A stretch of DNA of 24,091 nucleotides from a virus. Made by a program: the position numbers and the translations under genes. The notes beneath the pieces were generated by a model. The model did no database searches. It had not been told where the DNA came from and saw only the letters and a program-made list of their open reading frames with translations. Positions 8,721-15,674 of this stretch are shown piece after piece; the first letter of the stretch is position 1, and the number at the start of each line of letters is the position of its first letter. The stretch is taken from the IMG/VR virus record IMGVR_UViG_3300022074_000371, positions 1-24,091 of that record; one strand, given 5' to 3'.

Positions 8721-9964
8721 TGGCATATCCTGGTTATCAACCTCCTAATAGAACCAACGTTGGACCTCCCTCTAAAAGCAAAGATCAAATCGCTAGAGAG
8801 CTAGACGTGGCTCGTGGCCGTAGAGAATTTTTTTCAGATAGACCTGATGTATCAGATGACAGAGCATTGAGAAGAATGAAACAGTTCGATGAAATGCGAT
8901 CATTTAAAAATAAATTAATGGATAGTGGAAGAGTATTAAAAGGAGTAAGACCTGATGGTACTGAATATATTGTCAAAAACACAAATACTGGCGAACCTGT
9001 TTATTTAGGAACCACCCCTAAGTTTGATACGAATTCCTCTAGCCCTACATTTGGTCGATACACTTCAACCTCTGTCGCAGATAAGGGAAAGCAATTAGCT
9101 AACTTGTATGGTCCCACCTTTAAAGAAATTGGAAGTGATATTGGTTATGGTCTTGGAAATATTGCTAAAGGTTTCGCTGAAAAAGGAACTCCTTTAATAT
9201 CTTTAATAAAATCATTGTATGGTAAAGGAAAAGATTTTGTCACTCAAGGTATTCCAAGCGCTTTAAGAGGTGAAAGTCAGTTTGTTGTCCCAAGACCTGA
9301 TCCTTTTTCAAGTGGAGCAGATGCAATCGGAGGAGCTTTTGTAGGCCCTACTTTTAATGATCAAAAAATTAATACACAATCTTTAGATAGTGTTTTTCCT
9401 CTGCCTCCAAGTAAAATGTCAAATGAACAATTTGATGAGGAATTTCCTTTTTTACCTGAAAGAACTGTTAATTTAGATAATCCTTTATTCAAACAACAAA
9501 ACTTTCAACCAATTAGAGTGAGTGATATGGATATGACAGGTGTCACTGCTCAAGAAGGTGATCGACCAGTTCTTCCTGAGAATGTCATTCCTATGATGAG
9601 AGTAGGTGAGCCAATGAATATTGATCAATATAAAACTCCTGTTTTACCTCCTGAAGTGACAGATCCAAGAATGTATCAAGGTCAAACTTTATACGCTCAA
9701 AACTTTGGATTACCTTCTTTAAAACAGAGTTATGATTTTTTAAGAAAACCTCAAGTAGAGACTCCTTTAGGTAATTTAAGATTTGATAATTTTTTATCTG
9801 GAAACCCTCAATTAGGTTATGGAAATACTGTTATGATCAACGGTGTTCCTGTCGATCTGAGCGCTACAATAGGTCAAGATCAAATTTCTGGTGGATTAAG
9901 TTTTGCATTTAAAAAAGGTGGAAGTGTAGACAAACACTCTGGTTTAGGTTATAAACTTAAATAA
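8720..9964 (+). CDS. Virion-block protein of unknown function, 414 aa, C-terminal GGSVDKHSGLGYKLK
   Basis: 414 aa, starting in a TAATG overlap with the 964-aa gene. The N-terminus is basic and charged (RELDVARGRREFFSDRPD). The middle is Pro/Asn/Phe-rich without obvious secondary-structure repeats, and the C-terminus ends with KKGGSVDKHSGLGYKLK, another form of the GG motif seen in three upstream virion proteins. No enzyme motif is visible. As last of the big coupled genes before the lysis genes it could be a tail, fibre-attachment or core protein. It holds one 12-mer repeat at 8806. Confidence 0.7.
   Translation: MAYPGYQPPNRTNVGPPSKSKDQIARELDVARGRREFFSDRPDVSDDRALRRMKQFDEMRSFKNKLMDSGRVLKGVRPDGTEYIVKNTNTGEPVYLGTTPKFDTNSSSPTFGRYTSTSVADKGKQLANLYGPTFKEIGSDIGYGLGNIAKGFAEKGTPLISLIKSLYGKGKDFVTQGIPSALRGESQFVVPRPDPFSSGADAIGGAFVGPTFNDQKINTQSLDSVFPLPPSKMSNEQFDEEFPFLPERTVNLDNPLFKQQNFQPIRVSDMDMTGVTAQEGDRPVLPENVIPMMRVGEPMNIDQYKTPVLPPEVTDPRMYQGQTLYAQNFGLPSLKQSYDFLRKPQVETPLGNLRFDNFLSGNPQLGYGNTVMINGVPVDLSATIGQDQISGGLSFAFKKGGSVDKHSGLGYKLK
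8806..8817 (+). repeat. Dispersed 12-mer, copy 3
   Basis: CGTGGCTCGTGG near the 5' end of the 414-aa gene; two CGTGG words 7 bp apart. Confidence 0.75.
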
Positions 9965-10054
9965 ATGAAATTAATTCAATTTATTATAAATATATTTAAA
10001 AGAAAGGTAGAAAAAGATCCCCATGAAGAACATTGGGGCATAGGTGCATCATGA
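9965..10054 (+). CDS. 29-aa peptide coupled to the lysozyme gene
   Basis: ATG directly follows the TAA of the 414-aa gene, and the TGA overlaps the lysozyme ATG as ATGA. The peptide starts MKLIQFIINIFKRK, a short amphipathic hydrophobic stretch plus basic residues, then DPHEEHWGIGAS. The ribosome-binding site is weak, but the exact stop/start joints on both sides argue for a real gene. Placed immediately before an endolysin that lacks its own export signal, it could help lysis, for example as a very small holin-like or membrane-active peptide. That is inference; at about 11 hydrophobic residues it is too short to be a classical holin. Confidence 0.6.
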   Translation: MKLIQFIINIFKRKVEKDPHEEHWGIGAS

Positions 10055-10500
10055 TTGAAATTACAGATGAGTTAAGAGCTAGAGTCACTTCTGCGGAAGG
10101 AATTGTTGACCACGTATATTTAGACAGTTTAGGTAAAGCCACGATTGGCATAGGCCACCTCATTCAACCACATGAAAGAGATAGATTTCCTGAAGGAAAA
10201 AAAATATCTAGAGAAGAAATAGATGAACTGTTTGATTTAGATTTAAATAGAGCAGCAGCGGGAGCTGATGTTTTAATTGAGGAGTGTATTGGTCACGATT
10301 TGCCTACTCATATAGAGCATGTGATCGTTGAAATGGTTTTTCAATTAGGAACTCAAGGTGTTCGAAATTTCTCCAAAATGTGGAAAAATATGAGAGTCAA
10401 GAAATGGAAAGATGCGGCTATCGAAATGAAAGATTCTAGGTGGCATAAACAGACCACCAAAAGATGTGAGCATTTAGCTGAAATAGTAGCTAATACTTAA
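10051..10500 (+). CDS. T4-type lysozyme (endolysin, GH24)
   Basis: 149 aa. It hydrolyses the MurNAc-GlcNAc bond of peptidoglycan to release progeny phage. The catalytic triad of the T4 lysozyme family is visible with exact spacing: Glu16 (SAEG), Asp25 (YLDSLG) and Thr31 (KATIGIGH), matching the E-9-D-6-T spacing of T4 Glu11/Asp20/Thr26. The C-terminal half keeps the family pattern FQLGTQGVRNF and SRWHKQTTKR. I choose ATG 10051, because it forms ATGA with the preceding small gene; a longer frame from TTG 10033 would add six residues without support. There is no signal peptide, so a holin or membrane-active partner is expected. Its stop overlaps the convergent - gene by 4 nt. Confidence 0.95.
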   Translation: MIEITDELRARVTSAEGIVDHVYLDSLGKATIGIGHLIQPHERDRFPEGKKISREEIDELFDLDLNRAAAGADVLIEECIGHDLPTHIEHVIVEMVFQLGTQGVRNFSKMWKNMRVKKWKDAAIEMKDSRWHKQTTKRCEHLAEIVANT

Positions 10501-10673
10501 AGAGTTCTTCTAATAAAATTAGGGAACTGACCTTCTTCTTTGTAAAATCTATAAGCTGCGTACCAATCTTTTTTGTACTCTGATTGACAAAATTCTTTTA
10601 TTGACTCGTCTTTATCTTCTTGCTTAAAGAAGTTTAAGAAATGATTCTTGGCTTTATTAGTTAGGTTAAACAT
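10497..10673 (-). CDS. Small hypothetical protein, 58 aa
   Basis: A 58-aa gene supported by a perfect AAGGAG seven bases before its ATG. The product starts MFNLTNKAKNHFLNFFKQED and continues to WYAAYRFYKEEGQFPNF, rich in Phe, Tyr and Lys and probably helical. No family is recognised. It is the last gene of the - operon and its TAA shares TTAA with the lysozyme stop on the other strand. Its ribosome-binding site can be hidden in the hairpin listed next, so its translation may be controlled. Confidence 0.72.
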   Translation of the reverse strand: MFNLTNKAKNHFLNFFKQEDKDESIKEFCQSEYKKDWYAAYRFYKEEGQFPNFIRRTL

Positions 10674-10710
10674 TATTATCTCCTTGGTTTATTTCGAGGA
10701 GAATATAATA
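10674..10710 (-). promoter_or_regulatory. Hairpin that can sequester the ribosome-binding site of the 58-aa gene
   Basis: On the - strand TCTCCT (10702-10697) can pair with AGGAGA (10684-10679), extended by TATTAT with ATAATA through a small bulge. The 12-nt loop holds CGAAATAAACCA. The AGGAG of the downstream gene is inside the stem. It could equally act as an intercistronic stability element. It is not followed by a U tract, so a terminator is less likely. Confidence 0.45.
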
Positions 10711-10711
10711 C

Positions 10712-10942
10712 TTATTCTTCTTTTTTACTTATGCTTTTTACAGTTTTCTGATGTGCCTCTAATGCATCCCATACTTCAACAGCAGACCAGTGAGCTAAAA
10801 CGCATTTTGAAATATCTTCGTGTAAAACCTTCAGCCAACTAATATCCATTGGTATACTTCTACCTTTGTTATCAGCAATATGATCCACTTCTTCATTAGT
10901 TAAAGATAAGTTTAGTTCACCATTATTATAGGTTATTCTCAT
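10712..10942 (-). CDS. Small hypothetical protein, 76 aa
   Basis: 76 aa (MRITYNNGELNLSLTNEEV... ends SISKKEE), acidic N-terminal half and helical middle with Trp (LAHWSAVEVWDALEAHQ). AAGGAG lies just upstream of the ATG, and its start overlaps the preceding zinc-ribbon stop as ATGA, so the two are coupled. No family recognised. It lies at the distal end of the replication operon. Confidence 0.72.
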   Translation of the reverse strand: MRITYNNGELNLSLTNEEVDHIADNKGRSIPMDISWLKVLHEDISKCVLAHWSAVEVWDALEAHQKTVKSISKKEE

Positions 10943-11115
10943 TTTTTTTCTCCTTTTATAACTTTATAACTTTTTTGTTCAGGAAGAAAAACTTCCACAT
11001 GACTATCACAATTAGGACAGGTTAAATTTGTCACCATAATATATTCTTCTGCTTCATCCTCTAAATCATGATCTCCACCCCATATTAATTGTGTATTACA
11101 ATGCCAACAGTTCAT
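10939..11115 (-). CDS. Zinc-ribbon protein, 58 aa
   Basis: 58 aa. Two CxxC pairs, Cys3/Cys6 (NCWHC) and Cys33/Cys36 (TCPNC), 26 residues apart, form a classic treble-clef or zinc-ribbon metal site. Between them is an acidic stretch (GGDHDLEDEAEEY). I place the start at ATG 11115, which overlaps the polymerase stop as ATGA and has GGGAG upstream, rather than a TTG at 11130. Small zinc-ribbon proteins next to phage polymerase genes are common, and a nucleic-acid-binding or polymerase-partner role is plausible but unproven. Confidence 0.8.
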   Translation of the reverse strand: MNCWHCNTQLIWGGDHDLEDEAEEYIMVTNLTCPNCDSHVEVFLPEQKSYKVIKGEKK

Positions 11116-12992
11116 TTTGCTTCTCCCCAATTGTTTCCTATTGCTACATCGACCTTGGAAGGAACACTCATTTCAATCGTGTTTTCCATAATATCGATGA
11201 CTTTTTTCTCCACTTCAGGATCACCATTAAGACTAATGGCTAGTTCATCGTGAATTTGAATCATAGGATTGATACCTTCTTTATCTAAATCAATCATGGC
11301 TTTTTTTGTTTGATCAGCCGCTGATCCTTGTATCAACCTATTTAAAGCTTTATACGTCCCTGATCTTTTCAAAGGAGTATATTCACCATACTCTTCTTTA
11401 GCTCTATCCAAAGGATACGCTTTGTAAGAACCAAATGCTTTTGGCTCCCATAATTCAAAACGACATCTTCGACCTAAGAAAGTTTTAACAGCTCCTCTTT
11501 TATTAGCATGGTCAGATACTGCGTCAGCTAATTGTCTAACAAAAGGAACTCTTTCATTATATTGTTTGATTAAAGATTTACCTTCCTCAGGATCAATGCC
11601 TAATTGATCAGATAGCTTTCCCACACCCATACCATAAAATAGCCCTAAATTTATGGTTTTAGCGCTCTTACGAGGTATATTTCCTATTTCAGCCATGATT
11701 GTATGAAAATCTGTTTCTTTGTCTTCATTGTAAGCTTTAACGATTTTTTCAGCACCCTCTAGCTTCACGATGTTTGCATAGTGGCTCACGAGTCGTGGCT
11801 CTTGTTGAGAGTAGTCAAAAGAACCCCACCTCTCTCCTTCTTCAGGTAAGAACAATCCTCTAACTAAGGAACCGATTTTAATATCCGATTCAGCGTCATC
11901 TTTAGCAGGAATTTGTTGAAGGTTAGGGTTAGAATAACTAAAACGACCTGTCAGCGTACCACCGTTTTCTGTTCGTAGCTGATTAATGTTGGCATGAATT
12001 CTTCCGTTATGCTGATACTTTTCTATTGTATGAAGGAACGTGGTCCGTGCCTTGTTGAAGTTTCTGGCCTGAACAATTGCCTTCGGAATAGGATGAGGAT
12101 GAAACTCTAAAAAGCTTTTTGTAAAACTAGGATTACCTTTTTCTGTTTTAGGATAATCAATCTTACACTGATCAAAAATGGTAGCAATGGAACGAGCAGC
12201 CCATATATCACATTTGAGCCCTGTCTTTTCAAAGATGAATTTCATTAATTCATTTTCTTTTTTAACAAATGTCTTTTCAGCTTTCTTTAATTGTTCTAAA
12301 TCCACTCTTACACCTTTTTTTCTCATCTTCATAAGAATAGGTATGAGGTCAGTTTCTAAATCAAAAACTGTTTGCAAGTCTTGTTGAACTATTTCAGGTT
12401 TTAATCTATCCCAAAGTTTTAAAGACAGCACTGCGTCTTGTTCAGCATACTCTCCTACATATTGAGAAGGTATTTTAAACATTTCGCTTTTAGGATTAAC
12501 ACCCCATTGTGCTGCTGTTTCATTTAAAAGAAATTCGTTTTTACTTTCAGCTAAATATTCTTTTGATACTGCATTTAAAGAATAACTAAATTTGTTTTCA
12601 TTAATTAAAGGAGCAGCAATCATTGTGTCAATGATACGACCATTCCATTTGACTCCTTCAGCTTCTAACCAACCAAAGTCATAAGTAGCGTTGTGAGCTA
12701 TTTTTTCTCCGTCTCCTGAAAGAGCTTCATTAAGCCAATCAAACACGACTCGTGGATCGTGGTTAAAACCTGTTTCATGTCGAATAGGATAGTATCCCTT
12801 CCAACCGTCCACAGCGATAGCAACACCAATAATTTCTCCGTCATTAGTAGCCCAACCTGGGCCTTTCTGCATAAGATTAGGATCTTTTGTTTCTAGATCT
12901 ATTGCTATTTTATCTGCGTCTTTAATATTAGGAAAATCCATAGGTGGAACCCACTCGGATTTCGGTTTAAACATTCCTATTTGTTTACTCAT
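11112..12992 (-). CDS. polA: Family A DNA polymerase with 3'-5' exonuclease
   Basis: 626 aa, the phage replicative polymerase. The N-terminal DEDDy proofreading domain is intact: Asp32/Glu34 (AIDLET), His100-Asn101...Asp105 (AHNATYD), Tyr182/Asp186 (YAEQD). Then come TGRFSYSNPNLQQIP (348-362), motif A Asp393 (DYSQQEPR; the common form is DYSQIELR), motif B Arg441/Lys445/Leu449/Tyr453 (RKSAKTINLGLFYG) and motif C His581-Asp582-Glu583 (IHDE). There is no 5'-3' exonuclease domain and the length fits T7-like phage enzymes. Leu449 is at the position of E. coli Pol I Phe762. The gene overlaps the helicase stop (ATGA) and the zinc-ribbon start. Two 12-mer sites and two CACGASTCGTG palindromes lie within it. 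Confidence 0.97.
   Translation of the reverse strand: MSKQIGMFKPKSEWVPPMDFPNIKDADKIAIDLETKDPNLMQKGPGWATNDGEIIGVAIAVDGWKGYYPIRHETGFNHDPRVVFDWLNEALSGDGEKIAHNATYDFGWLEAEGVKWNGRIIDTMIAAPLINENKFSYSLNAVSKEYLAESKNEFLLNETAAQWGVNPKSEMFKIPSQYVGEYAEQDAVLSLKLWDRLKPEIVQQDLQTVFDLETDLIPILMKMRKKGVRVDLEQLKKAEKTFVKKENELMKFIFEKTGLKCDIWAARSIATIFDQCKIDYPKTEKGNPSFTKSFLEFHPHPIPKAIVQARNFNKARTTFLHTIEKYQHNGRIHANINQLRTENGGTLTGRFSYSNPNLQQIPAKDDAESDIKIGSLVRGLFLPEEGERWGSFDYSQQEPRLVSHYANIVKLEGAEKIVKAYNEDKETDFHTIMAEIGNIPRKSAKTINLGLFYGMGVGKLSDQLGIDPEEGKSLIKQYNERVPFVRQLADAVSDHANKRGAVKTFLGRRCRFELWEPKAFGSYKAYPLDRAKEEYGEYTPLKRSGTYKALNRLIQGSAADQTKKAMIDLDKEGINPMIQIHDELAISLNGDPEVEKKVIDIMENTIEMSVPSKVDVAIGNNWGEAK
12039..12050 (+). 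repeat. Dispersed 12-mer, copy 4
   Basis: CGTGGTCCGTGC, antisense to the polymerase gene, whose codons here read in a different phase from the + gene copies. Confidence 0.65.
12751..12762 (+). repeat. Dispersed 12-mer, copy 5
   Basis: CGTGGATCGTGG, antisense to the polymerase gene and touching the palindrome CACGACTCGTG (12744-12754). Confidence 0.75.
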
Positions 12993-14593
12993 ATTCTATA
13001 TGCCTCCCGCGATTGTGGCGTTATTATAAATAAATTTTCTTTAGCTCTAGAAAAAGCAACATAAAACAGTCTATGCTCACTAATAGGATTAGTACGATAT
13101 TCTTCGTATGCCATTTTTCCTATATCTAAAGAAACAATAACATTATCTGCTTCACCACCTTTTTGTTGATGTATAGTAGATAAAGTTACTCTTGGTTCTA
13201 AGGCTAAGTCTTCGCCTCTTGTTTCTAAATTTTCTAAATACGCTTTTGTTTCTGTATTAATTGTTGTCATTACATCTGCCCAAGGCGTACCAAAGTCAAC
13301 CGTTAGTCCAAAGTCATCTTTCAAATCTTTAAAAGATAATTTCTTATCAGGAAAAGCTTTTCTTTGTTCTGCAATAAGTTTTTTATTTCCACGAACCACA
13401 AACTCTTTTCCTAAACACTTGTATAAATTTTCTATTAATCTTATAGGCACTTGATTGTTTTCATTTCTCATCAAATCTTTCCAAGTAAGAATAGCATTTC
13501 TTTCCTTACTTCCAATAGAATATCTATATTTATTGTCTTTTAATTTAACTCTAAAAAAAATATTTTTCTTTCTCATGACTTCTTCCATATCATCACGAAT
13601 AGTTCTTGTTCTACCCATTATCAACCAAGAGCCCTCGTCCATGTTTAAATGATACATGCCTCTAATAAACTCGACAGATCCGTCTCGATTAGCTGGGGAC
13701 CACTTAATGTCGTCATATCCTACTATTTGTTCCTCAACACGATTAACAATTTCCCAAACTTTTCTTGGAACTCTTTTTGATTGATCTAACACAATAATAT
13801 TGTTAGCTTCATCTTTGACTTGTATTGCTTTTGATACATCTGCGTCTGCCCAAGTATAAATAGCCTGATTAGGGTCCATGGCGAGATAACTTTTTTCTGA
13901 GTTTTTCCATATTTTTTCTGCCATTTTCCACTGTATCGTAGACATATCTTGAGACTCATCAAAGAAAACAACTTTAAAATGTTTATAAAAACTACCTTTA
14001 ACAAAGTTTGTTATTAAATCTGTAAAATCTACTTTTGGTCCTTGATCTTTTACAAGATATCCGTCACTACCACTTGTAAACTGTTCATACCCAAAATCTT
14101 TATAATCTCTGAGACCTTTATCTATGTATTCTAATTTATGCCAAATAATATCTTTCGCAAACATAGCCCAACAATCACGTAAAGGTATGTCTCTTCTTTT
14201 TGCCTTTTCTATAAGATCAACATATTTGTCGTCATAGTTGTTGAAAAATATGTCATCATCATTATTAACGTTAATATTAATCCTAAGTTCATTTGATATG
14301 TTCCTCCAATCATTGTTGCTCAATATGTGCTCTCTCGTAAGACCCATTTGTCTTAATGCGAAAGAGTGTAATGTGCTAAAATTTTCTAGCTGACTTAGTG
14401 GTATTTTAAATTTTTGAGAAGCTCTTTGTTTAGCCTCATCAACTGCTTTATTAGAAAAAGAAAAGAAAGCTATTTCATCGATACCGACATCATTAGCCAA
14501 ATACTCTTCTATTTTTTCAAGTATAAAAGTTGTTTTCCCTGTCCCTGGGGGACCAATAACAACTGTAGGAGTTTTCTTATCCAATAAACTCAT
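12989..14593 (-). CDS. Superfamily 1 (UvrD/Rep-like) DNA helicase
   Basis: 534 aa, an ATP-driven DNA helicase that would open DNA for the polymerase or in repair and recombination. Motifs in order: Walker A GPPGTGKTT (14-22), Ia FFSFSNKAVDEA (43-54), Walker B FFDESQD (210-216; Ser in place of the usual Ala of DEAQD), III MDPNQAIYTWADAD (239-252), IV Arg274, V TIHQQKGGEAD (473-483) and VI RLFYVAFSRAKENL (508-521). The domain order and motif VI are UvrD-type, though the protein is shorter than the usual 650-750 aa. The ATG overlaps the ABC-GNAT gene by 17 nt and the stop overlaps the polymerase start, so the three are made together. Confidence 0.93.
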   Translation of the reverse strand: MSLLDKKTPTVVIGPPGTGKTTFILEKIEEYLANDVGIDEIAFFSFSNKAVDEAKQRASQKFKIPLSQLENFSTLHSFALRQMGLTREHILSNNDWRNISNELRININVNNDDDIFFNNYDDKYVDLIEKAKRRDIPLRDCWAMFAKDIIWHKLEYIDKGLRDYKDFGYEQFTSGSDGYLVKDQGPKVDFTDLITNFVKGSFYKHFKVVFFDESQDMSTIQWKMAEKIWKNSEKSYLAMDPNQAIYTWADADVSKAIQVKDEANNIIVLDQSKRVPRKVWEIVNRVEEQIVGYDDIKWSPANRDGSVEFIRGMYHLNMDEGSWLIMGRTRTIRDDMEEVMRKKNIFFRVKLKDNKYRYSIGSKERNAILTWKDLMRNENNQVPIRLIENLYKCLGKEFVVRGNKKLIAEQRKAFPDKKLSFKDLKDDFGLTVDFGTPWADVMTTINTETKAYLENLETRGEDLALEPRVTLSTIHQQKGGEADNVIVSLDIGKMAYEEYRTNPISEHRLFYVAFSRAKENLFIITPQSREAYRI

Positions 14594-15674
14594 GTGCGTA
14601 ACAAACCCTTTCTTTATGTTTTTCTCTTAACTCATGTGAATAACCACCAAAAGTTCTTATTTTAGTTTCACCTTTTTCTAGTCTTTTTAATTCTTTCTCA
14701 TAATCTTTCTTTCTATTTTGTCTATTATGAGTCGTTGGTCTCCATTTTTCAGGATGAGCTTCTCGATACTCACCAAAACGAGGATGTGCTGTTTTAGAAA
14801 AGAAACGATGACCGAGGACCGTGAATTGTTTTGCGACTGCCTCAGACAAACGAACGCCTAGCCCTAAACCTTGAAAATCAGGAAGTATCACTGTCCTGTG
14901 TTCCCTCCACGCTTTTTCTTTGATTGTTCCTGAGGGAAAAAAGATAACTGATGAAAATCCGACTGGAGTTCCGTTCCATGTTGCGATCCAACATCGTGTA
15001 GCTGTACTGATGTTTCCTGTGAGATAGTGATGCTCAGCGAAGTATGACCAAATTTTGTGGGAACAAGGAACGACTTCCAAAACAATCTTGGGTCGCCTAA
15101 GTAACCCCCTTGTCACCACCTTGCTTGAGCTTGTATCAAAAACCCAATCAGGTTGTAACCAATCAATGATGTCATAATGACATGAAGCAAAGACAACATT
15201 CTTAATATTTTTATTTCTAATAAACTTTTGCAAAGCATTCGAACAAGACTTAGCCACATTACGATCTACAACACTTGTAAATTCATCGATAACTGCATTA
15301 TCTTTTATTCTTCTAGCTAAGTCAGATCGAAATCTTTCTCCTGTACTTAAAACGTGATAAGGTCTCATCCAAGAAGGAATAGAATTAAATCCAACGGAGG
15401 ATAGTCTGTCTTGAGCTTCCTCAGGGTTTTCAAAGTGAGAACAAACTGCTTTATCTTCTTCCCAAATTATATTTTCCTCTTCTCCAAATTGTTTTAATAA
15501 GCTTGACTTACCACTTCCTGAGGCCCCTACAATCAATCCAATATTGAAATCTTGTGTAGGTTTTTGAAACTCAGGTAATGTAAATTCTGTTTGACCGTCA
15601 AATTGATAATCAAACATTCTACTAATTTCATCTGTGATGTAATCAGTTTGTACTTGTGAAGTTAGTTTTTTCAA
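14577..15674 (-). CDS. ABC-type ATPase fused to a GNAT acyltransferase-like domain
   Basis: 365 aa. Residues 44-185 are an ABC-type ATPase: Walker A GASGSGKSS (50-58), signature LSTGE (109-113), Walker B AVIDEF (127-132) and H-loop His166 (SCHYD). There is no transmembrane segment. Residues about 198-310 look like a GNAT fold: HHYLTGNIS (215-223), VGFSSVIFF, and the acyl-CoA loop PDFQGLGLG (265-273), followed by SKTAHPRFGEYR. The C-terminal 50 residues are basic. The start is a TTG overlapping the primase stop (TTGA) with GAGGAG eight bases upstream; the next ATG is Met20. The HHYL plus GNAT layout recalls Mu Mom-like DNA-modifying GNAT proteins, which is inference. Alternatives are protein or small-molecule acylation. 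Confidence 0.85.
   Translation of the reverse strand: MKKLTSQVQTDYITDEISRMFDYQFDGQTEFTLPEFQKPTQDFNIGLIVGASGSGKSSLLKQFGEEENIIWEEDKAVCSHFENPEEAQDRLSSVGFNSIPSWMRPYHVLSTGERFRSDLARRIKDNAVIDEFTSVVDRNVAKSCSNALQKFIRNKNIKNVVFASCHYDIIDWLQPDWVFDTSSSKVVTRGLLRRPKIVLEVVPCSHKIWSYFAEHHYLTGNISTATRCWIATWNGTPVGFSSVIFFPSGTIKEKAWREHRTVILPDFQGLGLGVRLSEAVAKQFTVLGHRFFSKTAHPRFGEYREAHPEKWRPTTHNRQNRKKDYEKELKRLEKGETKIRTFGGYSHELREKHKERVCYAHEFIG
14813..14824 (+). repeat. Dispersed 12-mer, copy 6
   Basis: CGAGGACCGTGA, antisense to the GNAT part of the fusion gene; partner of copy 1 in the 19-base near-identity. Confidence 0.75.

Noticed and set aside
10648-10842. 64-aa + strand frame after the lysozyme gene
   Set aside because: Covers two - strand genes that have ribosome-binding sites and coupling; its product is a run of hydrophobic residues from antisense reading.
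13786-14004. - strand frames inside the SF1 helicase and at 14888-15085 inside the ABC-GNAT gene
   Set aside because: Same strand but out of frame with genes whose motifs are intact on both sides; no sign of a programmed shift.
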